From Komagataeibacter sp. FNDCF1 (GTDB lineage: Bacteria > Pseudomonadota > Alphaproteobacteria > Acetobacterales > Acetobacteraceae): DNA of 64,000 nucleotides. Shown in pieces: positions 18,001-25,741 of the stretch. The position numbers and the translations under genes were made by a program. Under the pieces are notes generated by a model, which was not told the origin of the DNA, did no database searches, and worked only from the letters and a program-made list of their open reading frames with translations. The stretch lies in contig NZ_JAIWOT010000001.1 in NCBI RefSeq assembly GCF_021295335.1, positions 747,001 through 811,000 on the forward strand, written 5' to 3'. The stretch's first letter is position 1, and each line of letters starts with the position of its first letter.

Positions 18001-18456
18001 CTGCTGGAGGAAGTGCTCAACCACGAAACCCCCGACACACCGGAAGCCCTGCAATCGCGTGCGTGCGCCCTGCTGGCGGAGGCAGGCTGCCCCCTGGTGC
18101 AGGACCCGGGCGAGGGGACGCACGCCGGGGAACTGGCGCAATCCGTGCTGCGTGCCCTCAACGCGCCCGAAGTCGCACGGCTGCGCGGCGCGATGGTTCC
18201 GGAATATCCGCTTTACATGGCACGTGACGGCGCGGAGGGCACGGACGTCATTGCAGGGATTGCCGATGCGGTCGTACCCGGGGAGGATGGGACGCCCGCG
18301 GTCATCATCGACTGGAAAAGCGACGTCAGTCCAACCCCCGCGACGATGCTGCATTATCAGGTTCAGGTCCGGGCCTATATGGACATGACGGGGGCCAGGC
18401 AGGGGCTGATCGTCATGGCGACATCCGGCATCGTCATTACTGTCGATCCGTCATGA
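15058..18456 (+). CDS. UvrD/RecB-type helicase-nuclease, AddA-like
   Basis: The 1132-aa protein is an SF1A helicase with a C-terminal nuclease. Walker A is GAGSGKT (31-37), motif Ia VTFTELAASEL, motif II VLVDEFQDTDPVQ, then GDPKQAIYRFRGAD (motif III), TVHAAKGLEWPIV (motif V) and YVAVTRARDML (motif VI). The nuclease has VIIDWKSD (about 1082-1089) and YQVQVRAY. All catalytic residues look intact. In AddAB/RecBCD this subunit unwinds and degrades broken DNA; here the regulatory neighbours suggest an accessory, possibly defensive, role. The motif Ia wording differs from what I recall for typical alphaproteobacterial AddA. Confidence 0.9.
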   Translation: MMGQMHLPLKDDVARRAAIADIARSFLVEAGAGSGKTAVLAGRIVMLLAGGVHPRHIAAVTFTELAASELVTRIRTFVDRLCRDDVPAELRVALPHGLDPAQQAALSAAAADIDDMTCGTIHAFCQRLIGPYPVEADMDPGAVLVDPGEGGLIFGEITEHWLRDALSGHDDSLIAAMAIEDPEGTLDHINTILQCLRARPDLVTPPGADLATAMTDCIRALEAFTAFCNEEGRIEAETCALGTGFAALASIARQVRDADTPTHRIRLLRTLPPEAARKGNGGWKAYRKKGRWIAVAAANARPKAYGEDLNTQATALYAACHETWQAGQAAVAAHVLDDLLGLLRPVIGRFRDHKRAVGLLDFDDLIFTARTLLRDHAAVRHALGQRFSHVLVDEFQDTDPVQTEIFWRLCGEPPARAPDAPWTEWKIRPGALFLVGDPKQAIYRFRGADVGAYVLARDLFHAQHGTRGVMSITTNFRSRAPILDYVNDCFARPLAAGNGQPGFTALDAVIPGHGADTCVVALDIPVAGPDGRASVDAMRQAEARAVARLCGGLIGHASVRDRESGELRPCRPGDIALLAPTGTGLNHYEEALEQLGIPVATQAGKGLFQRQEIQDLIALTRVLADARDTLAFGALLRGPLVGLTDEDLLDIVHTQPRNPDMPDRLPVLRVTLDTACIGHELARTVIEKLQSLRRRMHATTPHDLLAQAIDMLRIRPVLMARLGRQAERALANVDLYLTFARAYDVRGLRAFADAMNTAWTNDARDAEARPDAQEEAVALYTVHAAKGLEWPIVVPLNTMSGTRAVSGAVIARGTGHLHYPLMGIAPAGHDTACEREAAEARREQIRLWYVAVTRARDMLVLPRFDLPLADRAWMSLLELNIGTLPPIALPDESGPYQPVADMTENAQTRAVFMAEAGVIAQATTRLAWKTPSRDEGAASPVPATPVPHILLPGGEGAEEMSYSPRVPAIRGSSERGILLHKLLEEVLNHETPDTPEALQSRACALLAEAGCPLVQDPGEGTHAGELAQSVLRALNAPEVARLRGAMVPEYPLYMARDGAEGTDVIAGIADAVVPGEDGTPAVIIDWKSDVSPTPATMLHYQVQVRAYMDMTGARQGLIVMATSGIVITVDPS

Positions 18457-18860
18457 CCGTCGCATGCAACGGCACCGGATGATACGATGCGCCCGGGCTT
18501 GGGGACGCCCATGAAAGCCGGGCGCAATCCCTGCATCCGCTGGAACACCACGATTTTCCCGAGCAGGTATTCATGGTCCGCACCACATGGGCCAGCCGGT
18601 GGCGGGCGTCCGGTTCAGGGACGCCATGCCTGTCCGGGCCTGTGCATATGCGGTGGCCTGTCGCATCGCCGCCGTTACGGCTTCTTGATGCTTCCATAAC
18701 ACAAAAGGCTGCAATGCAGGGCCGGAGCGTTGATACGCTTCGCGGTTGCGGCAGGAGCCCTTCTGAAATTATCTTGTAAGAGCGTAGTGGTGACGACCGG
18801 GCATAAAACATCTTACGATACCGCCACACGGTACAAGCAAAAGACGGATCAGGGACAGAC
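18457..18860. other. Intergenic region with terminator-like hairpin
   Basis: The stem GCGCCCGGGCTT (18489-18500) pairs with AAGCCGGGCGC (18515-18525), allowing one bulge, 33 nt after the helicase stop. It is probably the end of that transcript. The rest presumably holds the MscS promoter. No gene or RNA was recognised. Confidence 0.45.
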
Positions 18861-19673
18861 ATGGAAAAGCAGGTTCATTCACTTCTGGAGCAGGTCGACG
18901 GATTGCTTCCCGTTCTGTTGGGATATGCGGGGCAGTTTTTACTGGCGCTGATCGTTCTTTTCGTGGGCTGGAAACTTGTCAACACGGTTACGCGGGCGAC
19001 AGGCCGCATGATGGAGGCCAGCCATATAGAGCCGACATTACGCGGGTTCCTGCTGAGCGTGATCGGGCTGTTTCTGAAAGCCCTGCTGCTGATCAGTGTG
19101 GCATCCATGGTCGGCATTGCAACGACATCGTTCGTGGCGGTTCTGGGTGCTGCGGGTCTGGCGGTTGGCATGGCACTGCAGGGCAGTCTTGCCAACTTTG
19201 CCGGTGGGGTGCTGATCCTGCTGTTCCGTCCGTTCAAGGTAGGGGATTCGATTACAGCGGGTGGCAGTTCAGGCACGGTGACATCAATCGAGATGTTCCG
19301 TACCGTGCTGCTTGATGCCAATAACGAGATCATTTACGTCCCCAACGGGACATTGTCGAACAACATCGTGATCAACAGTTCGGAATCAGACCGGCTTGTG
19401 GGTTCGGTCAGCCTGCTGATCGATTATAACGATGATCTGGACAAGGCGCGCGCGCTGCTGCTCGGCCTTACGGAAGGTGACGCGCAGGTGATCAAGAACC
19501 CGGCACCGTCCGTTTCCTTCCTGCCGAAGCCTGCAAACATTCAGGTCACACTGGGGTTCTGGTGTGCGCCGGGCGATGTGTCGGCACTGGTCGCGAAATA
19601 TTCCGAATCCTCGATCAAGGTGCTTCAGAAGGAAGGCTACCGCCTGGGCGTCACGGCACGAAACGCTGCGTGA
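18861..19673 (+). CDS. MscS-family mechanosensitive channel
   Basis: The 270-aa inner-membrane protein has three predicted transmembrane helices. The third, pore-lining helix contains AAGLAVGMALQGSLANFAGG, the Gly/Ala-packed MscS TM3. The beta domain follows (FKVGDSITAGGSSGTV, then NNEIIYVPNGTLSNNIV) and ends in a cytoplasmic alpha/beta domain. Such channels open under membrane tension and release solutes in osmotic downshock. Length is near E. coli MscS (286 aa). It stands alone. Confidence 0.92.
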   Translation: MEKQVHSLLEQVDGLLPVLLGYAGQFLLALIVLFVGWKLVNTVTRATGRMMEASHIEPTLRGFLLSVIGLFLKALLLISVASMVGIATTSFVAVLGAAGLAVGMALQGSLANFAGGVLILLFRPFKVGDSITAGGSSGTVTSIEMFRTVLLDANNEIIYVPNGTLSNNIVINSSESDRLVGSVSLLIDYNDDLDKARALLLGLTEGDAQVIKNPAPSVSFLPKPANIQVTLGFWCAPGDVSALVAKYSESSIKVLQKEGYRLGVTARNAA

Positions 19674-19944
19674 CTGCGCCCGGTTTCACGATCCTGCCCT
19701 GAAACCTGGCAGGGTATGGGCGGGGATCGGACGTCCTCCCGCCCCTGATGGCCGTTTACGGCCCGTAGGATGCCATCCGGCAGGGCGGTGCGGCTCCGGA
19801 TGGGTGCATCCATCATCGACAGACCCGGTTATTCCGGCCGGATCATGTCGTCTGGCATGGTCCCGGAATGCTGGCGCACGCCCTGCGGAACAGCAGTTCC
19901 TGTCAGATATGGCGCCGGTGTCTTCCGCAATCGGGGCTTCATCT

Positions 19945-22179
19945 TCAGGCGCCGGGCATGATGGGCAGATTGCGGTACCGCCTGCCGGTCGCATGGAAAA
20001 TGGCATTGGCAATGGCAGCAGCCGTCCCGCACATGCCGATCTCGCCCACGCCCTTGACCCCGAGCGGACTGACTTCATCGTCCTGCTCATGGACGAACAG
20101 TACGTCCATGTCCGGAATGTCGGCATGGGCAGGAATATGATACTCGGCAAAATTGTGGTTCATGAAACGGCCGACGCGCTCATCCATCAGGGAGTCCTCG
20201 TGCAGCGCCATGCCGGTCGCCATTACCATTGCGCCGCGTATCTGGCTTGCGGCGGTTTTCGGGTTCATGATCCGACCGGCGGCAACAGCATTGACCAGAC
20301 GGGTCACCCGCACGGTGCCCAGTTCCTGATCCACACGTACTTCACAGAAGACCGCGCTATGGGTGAAGCGGGCCTTGCGCATCTGGCTGATTTTTCCCCG
20401 TAGTCCCGGTTTTGCGGTTTCCTCAGCTTCAAGCATGTCGTGCCCCGTCAGGGACAGGGCATCGGAAAGGGAAAGGCTGACCGCACCATTTTCCATCATG
20501 CCATGCAGGGCACCGCCTTCCAGTGTCACGGTATCCTGATTGACCCAGGGGGGTGCGTTTTTACTTCCGGCAAGCGCCCTGACCAGCTTTTCACGCAGGC
20601 TGTGGCAGGCAAGCCAGACGGCGGCACCGGCGGATGCCGCTGTCCACGATCCCCCTTCCGTCGGGCAGTCCGGCAGGGTGGAATCCCCCAGTTCGACATC
20701 AATCTGGCCAAGGGGCATGCCAAAAACTTCCGCCGCGGTCTGCGCCAGGATGGTACGGGTCCCGGTGCCGATGTCGGAGGCAGCGGTGGCAATATGCAGC
20801 CGCCCACTCCTATCCAGCCGGGCGCGGGCCGAAGTTGGGGAAAACATGGCATCCCATATGCCCGTCGCCATACCCCAGCCGATCAGTTCCCGGCCATCGC
20901 GCATGCTGCCGGGCGGCATGGGGCGGTCATGCCAGCCAAAATGCCGCGCGCCCTGCATCATTGCATCCCGCAGCGCCTTGCTGGTCAGCTTCATGTCATG
21001 CATGGCGTCGATATCGGAATAGTTGTGCAGACGGAATGCCAGCGGGTTCATGCCACAGGCATGGGCCATTTCATCGATGGCCATTTCCAGCAGGTTCACA
21101 CCGGTTGCCGCCCCCGGTGCACGCATGTCGCTGGAAGTATAGGTGTCACGGGGTGCTACCCTGTAGTCAGCCGTGGCGTTCGGGCATCTGTAATTGATCA
21201 GCCCCCAGATCACGATGTTTTCCATATTGTGTTCAAAGCGCGACGTATCGGTCACGCCTTCGACAATCATGGACTGCAGCGTTCCGTCCCGGCTGGCGCC
21301 AAGGGCAATGTCCATAATGGCTTCGGGGCGGAAGGTGTGGGTAAACATCTGCGGGCGCGTCAGGGTCACGCGCACCGAGCGGTGCAGCATCCTTGCGGCC
21401 AGCGTGGCGATGAAGACATTATACACCGCCCGCAGACCCGAACCGAACGCCCCGCCCACATAGGGATTGCGCACCCGTACCTGGTCTTTCGGAAGCGGGA
21501 GGGCACTCACCAGATAGGCCTGCACCGCCTGCGGGCCCTGCGTCTTGTCCCAGACCGTGAACGTGCCATCGTCTTCAACAATGACGGTCGTGGCGTGCAT
21601 TTCCATCGGGTTGTGGTGTTCGGGTGCCAGATGATAGCGCCCCTCGACCTTTATCGCGCTCAGGGCATAGGCATCGGCGGCATGGCCCCGGGATCTGGGC
21701 GGCACGTAATTGCTGCGTGTCTTCGGCGGCATGTATTTCTGGTGCAGGGCGACTTCAAAATCCGCGTTATGCGGCCATCGCTCATAATCGACCCTGACCA
21801 GCATGGCGGCTTCACGCGCGGCCTCGAATGTTTCGGCCAGAACGACGGCGACGGGCTGTCCGTTGAAGTGGATTTCACCGTCATGCAGCGGCCGGTAGGG
21901 GCTGCCCGGCACACCCAGACCATCCATGTAGGATTTTTCGAACAATGCGGCGTGGGGCCGGTTGAGGTGGGTCATGATCTCGACCACACCGGGAACCAGC
22001 CGCGCCTGGGCATCATGAACGGTTTCAATCCGTCCGCGCGCGATGGGGCTGTTGACCACCACGCCGTACAGCATGCCCGGCGGATGGGGCTCGGCTGCGT
22101 ATTTCGCCTGTCCGGTAACTTTTGCAATACTATCGACCCGGGAGGCGGGCTGCCCGATTTGCGTGGATATGACATTCAT
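19945..22179 (-). CDS. paoC: Molybdopterin-binding subunit, PaoC-type aldehyde oxidoreductase
   Basis: The 744-aa large subunit of a xanthine-oxidase-family enzyme binds the molybdenum cofactor and oxidises aldehydes. Hallmarks: GQAKYAAEPHPPGMLYGVVV near the start, PYVGGAFGSG, PGAATGVNLLEMAIDEMAHA, GGSWTAASAGAA and the catalytic glutamate in GVKGVGEIG near the C-terminus. It is the last gene of a three-gene operon, 12 nt after the FAD subunit. The paoC name is chosen from gene order and subunit type; substrate range cannot be inferred. Confidence 0.85.
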   Translation of the reverse strand: MNVISTQIGQPASRVDSIAKVTGQAKYAAEPHPPGMLYGVVVNSPIARGRIETVHDAQARLVPGVVEIMTHLNRPHAALFEKSYMDGLGVPGSPYRPLHDGEIHFNGQPVAVVLAETFEAAREAAMLVRVDYERWPHNADFEVALHQKYMPPKTRSNYVPPRSRGHAADAYALSAIKVEGRYHLAPEHHNPMEMHATTVIVEDDGTFTVWDKTQGPQAVQAYLVSALPLPKDQVRVRNPYVGGAFGSGLRAVYNVFIATLAARMLHRSVRVTLTRPQMFTHTFRPEAIMDIALGASRDGTLQSMIVEGVTDTSRFEHNMENIVIWGLINYRCPNATADYRVAPRDTYTSSDMRAPGAATGVNLLEMAIDEMAHACGMNPLAFRLHNYSDIDAMHDMKLTSKALRDAMMQGARHFGWHDRPMPPGSMRDGRELIGWGMATGIWDAMFSPTSARARLDRSGRLHIATAASDIGTGTRTILAQTAAEVFGMPLGQIDVELGDSTLPDCPTEGGSWTAASAGAAVWLACHSLREKLVRALAGSKNAPPWVNQDTVTLEGGALHGMMENGAVSLSLSDALSLTGHDMLEAEETAKPGLRGKISQMRKARFTHSAVFCEVRVDQELGTVRVTRLVNAVAAGRIMNPKTAASQIRGAMVMATGMALHEDSLMDERVGRFMNHNFAEYHIPAHADIPDMDVLFVHEQDDEVSPLGVKGVGEIGMCGTAAAIANAIFHATGRRYRNLPIMPGA

Positions 22180-22191
22180 GGAACCTGTCCT

Positions 22192-23199
22192 TCAGCAGAT
22201 GGTCTTGTCTGTCTGGGATTGCGGCGTGCCGGATGCCGCCTGCCACAGCGCGCGTTCGACCACGCGTGGGGCCAGCCTGATCTTGGCGGCGTTGTCACGG
22301 TCCGCCACGGCGCCGCGCAGAAGAAGTTCGGCCACATCGCGGAACAGCGCATGCGACGGCGGCCTGCCATTCAGCAGTGCCTCGGCTTCCGGCACGCACC
22401 ACGGTTTTGTTCCCACGCCGCCCAGTGCAATGCCGCCGCGCCGGATCAGGCCATCTTCCACCTGCAGGCCCACGGCCACCGAGACGATGGCAAAGGCAAA
22501 CGACAGCCGGTCACGGATCTTGAGATAGGTATGATGCGGACCGAACGGTGCGGGGGGCAGGTCGATGGCAGTCACGATTTCACCGGGTTGCAGGATATTG
22601 TCGCGCCATGGCGTATCACCTGGCAGGCAATGGTAGTCACGCAGGCCAACCGTGCGTTCACCCCCCGGACCATACAGGTTGACCGTGGCGTCAAGTGCCG
22701 CAAGCGCGATGCACATGTCCGACGGAAACGTGGCGATACAGTCATCGCTCGTGCCCAGGACGGCCATGATCCGGTTACGTCCGCCACGCGCGGCGCACCC
22801 CGTGCCGGATGCGCGCTTGTTGCAGGCCATGGCGGGATCATAAAAATAATGGCAGCGTGTCCGCTGGTTCAGGTTGCCGCCATTGGTGGCGATGTTGCGG
22901 ATCTGCGGACTGGCCCCCGCAAGGATGGCGGAGGCAAGCAGGGGATATCTCTCGACCACAAGGGGATGGGCCGCCGTATCGGCATTGCTCACCAGCGCGC
23001 CCAGGCGTAGGCCGCCATCGGGCCGGGCCTCGATACGGGTCAGTGGCAGGGACTTGATATCGACTACATGGACCGGACGTTCAACATCCGATTTCATGAG
23101 GTCAATCAGGTTTGTCCCGCCCGCAAGGAAGCGTGTGTGTTCCATCCCGCGGCAGGCTTCCCGCAGGGTGGCGGGACGGGAGTACGAAAAACTTCTCAT
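22192..23199 (-). CDS. paoB: FAD-binding subunit, PaoB-type
   Basis: The 335-aa medium subunit has the FAD signature FLAGGTNLIDLMK and NIATNGGNLNQRTRC. The cysteines in RTRCHYF, MACNK and GTGCAA match the extra [4Fe-4S] cluster insertion that distinguishes PaoB from other FAD subunits of the family. Its start overlaps the stop of the iron-sulfur subunit (23196-23199, ATGA), indicating coupled translation. Confidence 0.87.
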   Translation of the reverse strand: MRSFSYSRPATLREACRGMEHTRFLAGGTNLIDLMKSDVERPVHVVDIKSLPLTRIEARPDGGLRLGALVSNADTAAHPLVVERYPLLASAILAGASPQIRNIATNGGNLNQRTRCHYFYDPAMACNKRASGTGCAARGGRNRIMAVLGTSDDCIATFPSDMCIALAALDATVNLYGPGGERTVGLRDYHCLPGDTPWRDNILQPGEIVTAIDLPPAPFGPHHTYLKIRDRLSFAFAIVSVAVGLQVEDGLIRRGGIALGGVGTKPWCVPEAEALLNGRPPSHALFRDVAELLLRGAVADRDNAAKIRLAPRVVERALWQAASGTPQSQTDKTIC

Positions 23200-23702
23200 G
23201 CCGCCTCTCCGGCCGGGGCGGGATGCTGCCGGGCCACGACGCGTTCAATGGCGTCGATTATGCCGTTATAGGCCCCGCAACGGCACAGGTTACCGCTCAT
23301 GAATTCGCGAATTTCCTCGCGGGAACGGGTATGGCCTTCTTCCAGCAGGGCTATGGCCGACAGGATCTGCCCGGGCGTGCAGTAGCCGCACTGGAAGGCA
23401 TCTGCATCAATGAAAGCCTGCTGCATCGGGTGCAACTGCCCGTCCTGGCTGATCCCCTCTATCGTCGTGACCATGGCATCCGGAATCGAGACGGCCAGGA
23501 TGAGGCAGCTTTTGACACGCTTTCCATCCAGCAGCACGGTGCAGGCACCGCATTGCCCGTGATCACATCCTTTTTTCGTGCCGGTAAGGTCAAGCCGTTC
23601 CCGCAGCAGGTCCAGCAACGTGACGGATGGCGGCAGACCGGCATCATAACGCTGGCCATTGATCTGGAGGCGGCAGGGCACGGCATCAGGCACAGCGGTC
23701 AT
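23196..23702 (-). CDS. paoA: [2Fe-2S] subunit, PaoA-type
   Basis: ATG at complement 23700-23702 is preferred over a TTG 15 nt upstream; GGAG lies 9 nt before it. The 168-aa protein has two cluster motifs: GCDHGQCGACTVLLDG with a later C (plant-type [2Fe-2S]) and CGYCTPGQ...NLCRCGAY (second [2Fe-2S]). It relays electrons from the Mo site. Unlike E. coli PaoA, no Tat signal is present, so this complex is probably cytoplasmic. Confidence 0.87.
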   Translation of the reverse strand: MTAVPDAVPCRLQINGQRYDAGLPPSVTLLDLLRERLDLTGTKKGCDHGQCGACTVLLDGKRVKSCLILAVSIPDAMVTTIEGISQDGQLHPMQQAFIDADAFQCGYCTPGQILSAIALLEEGHTRSREEIREFMSGNLCRCGAYNGIIDAIERVVARQHPAPAGEAA

Positions 23703-24304
23703 GGGAGGGCGCTCCAACGGTTATATGGTTTTTGCGGATCAGTATTGGCTTAAGCAATCCAGGCGGCGGCGGTTGCGGCGGTATGTGCGAAACCGGATGC
23801 ATAAAATTTTTCCTGCGTGGCACATGACTGCCGGCCGCCGCCATAACCGGCAGTATGCGGAATTCATGGCGCGAAGAATGGTTCCGTACGGAAATCCGTC
23901 AGGTAAATATCGGAATTTTCATATAAAACCATTTTTCGGGAATGATATTACACCCATGCCGGAAGCACCCCTTACCGGGTACAGGGGCATAGGTTTGGCC
24001 CGTACAGGTAGATACGGACGCCACGGACCGGCAGTATCCCTGCCATTTTCCGTTGAAGATGTCTGACATATCCATCTGCATTGCAATGCTCCTGACTTAC
24101 ATCGTCAAGCATATTACAATATCCAGGCCACGATCGGCTTTAACATGAATTTATAATTGAAATATTTTAAATATACCATAATTTCTTTATTTACAGAAAT
24201 ATCATCTTTTTCTCTGATTTTTTGAAACCGGGTTCAGGCCGGGTGGTTTGTCATGGGACGGTCGGATGAACGACCGTTCCCTATCAGAAAAAAGGAATAG
24301 ACAG
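23703..24304. other. Intergenic region with hairpin before the stress gene
   Basis: About 600 bases lie between divergent paoA and the KGG-type gene; the right half is AT-rich. GGGACGGTCG (24255-24264) pairs with CGACCGTTCCC (24271-24281) with one bulged T, 10 nt before an AAAAAAGGAA ribosome-binding site. It could be a 5' UTR structure or an operator. A 135-codon plus-strand frame (23659-24066) overlaps paoA and lacks support. Confidence 0.4.
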
Positions 24305-24688
24305 ATGGCAAATCAGGGCGGCAGCCATGAACAACACGTCAAGGCCGGTGAACAGAGCCACAAGAACACCGGCACCACGCATGGCGAAAAGAACGAAAGC
24401 ACCCACAGCACCGGTACCCGGGGCGGCACACACGAACAGCACGTCAGGGCCGGGGAGCAGAGCCACAAGAACACTGGCGCCGCGCATGATGAAAAAAGCG
24501 CGGATACGCACGGAACCGGCACCCGGGGCGGCACGCACGAACAGCACGTCAGGGCCGGGGAGCAGAGCCACAAGAACACCGGCGCCGCGCATGATGAAAA
24601 AAGCGCGGATACGCACGGGACCGGCACCCGGGGCGGTACGCACGAACAGCATGTCAAAGCGGGCCAGCAGAGCCACAAGAATACCTGA
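24305..24688 (+). CDS. KGG/GsiB-type repeat stress protein
   Basis: ATG at 24305 has AAGGAA 8 nt upstream. The 127-aa, very hydrophilic protein (rich in Gly, His, Thr, Gln, Glu, Lys) consists of 35-residue repeats centred on GEQSHKNTG, reminiscent of the KGG motif of general stress proteins (GsiB, YciG). It is probably intrinsically disordered and a desiccation/osmotic protectant. A DUF892 ferritin-like gene follows, the same pairing as yciG with yciE/yciF in E. coli. Confidence 0.75.
   Translation: MANQGGSHEQHVKAGEQSHKNTGTTHGEKNESTHSTGTRGGTHEQHVRAGEQSHKNTGAAHDEKSADTHGTGTRGGTHEQHVRAGEQSHKNTGAAHDEKSADTHGTGTRGGTHEQHVKAGQQSHKNT
24317..24685 (+). repeat. Tandem 105-bp coding repeats (3.5 copies)
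   Basis: Units are 24317-24421, 24422-24526, 24527-24631 and a partial 24632-24685. Units 2 and 3 encode identical 35-aa sequences and differ at three bases, all synonymous. Unit 1 is more diverged. Confidence 0.9.
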
Positions 24689-24702
24689 CATCACGCCGGA
24701 TA

Positions 24703-24731
24703 CCGGGGATGACGGCAGCCGCCATCCCCGG
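24703..24731. terminator. GC-rich hairpin after the KGG gene
   Basis: CCGGGGATG (24703-24711) pairs perfectly with CATCCCCGG (24723-24731). No T-tract follows, so it may attenuate transcription or stabilise the mRNA between the two stress genes rather than terminate fully. Confidence 0.4.
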
Positions 24732-24790
24732 ACACTGAATGCCCTACGCCATTCAGGCGGACGGCATGTTTCCCGAAATGGAGAAGATCA

Positions 24791-25294
24791 ATGAGCCTGT
24801 TTTCAAAACCGATAGAGACCCTTGATGATCTGTTCGTGCATACCCTGCAGGACATCTATTATGCCGAAAACCAGATCGTCAAGAACCTGCCCACCATGGC
24901 TGAAAAGGCCGCGGCGCCGGAACTGAAGGCCGCCTTCCAACACCATCTGACAGAGACGGAAGGCCACGTACGCAGGCTGGAGCAGGTATTCCAGATGCAT
25001 GACCAGCCCGTCAAAGGGGTTACATGCAGGGCCATGGATGGAATCCTGGCCGAGGCAAAGGAGATTATTGGCGACTGCGATGACCCCGAGGTCCGTGATG
25101 CTGCCATGATCTCGGCTGCCCAGGCTGTCGAGCATTATGAAATAACCCGTTATGGCAGCCTGATCGCCTATGCCAGACAGCTGGGTCGGCCGGACTGCGC
25201 GACGGTTCTGGAGCAGACACTTGCGGAAGAAAAATCTGCGGACCAGACACTGACACGCCTTGCACAAGCGGGCGTAAACCAGCACGCCGCCTGA
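24791..25294 (+). CDS. DUF892 ferritin-like protein (YciE/YciF family)
   Basis: The 167-aa all-helical protein has the DUF892 pattern: LFVHTLQDIYYAENQIVKNL at the start, HHLTETEGHVRRLEQVF, AAQAVEHYEITRYGSL and TLAEEKSADQTL. Conserved Glu/His residues fall in the ferritin-like di-metal positions. Family members are linked to stress protection in bacteria. GGAGA lies just before the ATG. Confidence 0.9.
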   Translation: MSLFSKPIETLDDLFVHTLQDIYYAENQIVKNLPTMAEKAAAPELKAAFQHHLTETEGHVRRLEQVFQMHDQPVKGVTCRAMDGILAEAKEIIGDCDDPEVRDAAMISAAQAVEHYEITRYGSLIAYARQLGRPDCATVLEQTLAEEKSADQTLTRLAQAGVNQHAA

Positions 25295-25741
25295 TGGTCG
25301 ATCCATTTTCAACTGAAAATCCTGTTCAGCCGGTGCGCCAGGACCATCAGTCCCTACAGGCCGGAAACCGGACGCTGCGCGGTCTTGCATGTCAGGGATG
25401 TTCTGGATCCTTTCCTTCATGGTCCGGGCATTGCCTGCGAACACGATGACAAGGGCGTCACAGGCCCATTCCTGATCAGGAATGGTGAGCGGCAGGTCCC
25501 TGCCATCATCACCGTACAGGATGGGCAACATGCCACGGGGGCTGATACATCGGGCCTACATCGTCTGTTTAAAAAAACCTGTTCGCCATGATTTTCAGGC
25601 AGGCCGGACCCTTCCTTGCGTTTCCGCGGGCGGGCAGTTCCGCTCCTGTTCAAGACATACCGGCTCCGGCTGAATGGCTTGTCGTTTTGCCAGCGCATGA
25701 TAGCGTACGTCCGGATCAGGAATTTCGTGAACAGGTTAATA
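25295..25741. other. Intergenic region, nothing recognised
   Basis: About 450 bases lie between the DUF892 gene and the transporter. Short frames occur on both strands without ribosome-binding sites or motifs. It presumably contains the transporter promoter. Confidence 0.35.

Noticed and set aside
20440-23010. 856-codon plus-strand frame
   Set aside because: Antisense of paoC and paoB; no recognisable domain and it spans two genuine genes.
23659-24066. 135-codon plus-strand frame upstream of the KGG gene
   Set aside because: Overlaps the start of paoA and its promoter, and lacks a ribosome-binding site and motif.
24317-24685. Tandem repeats considered as a CRISPR or satellite array
   Set aside because: The 105-bp units are in frame with a protein and have no spacers; substitutions between units 2 and 3 are synonymous, so they are coding repeats.
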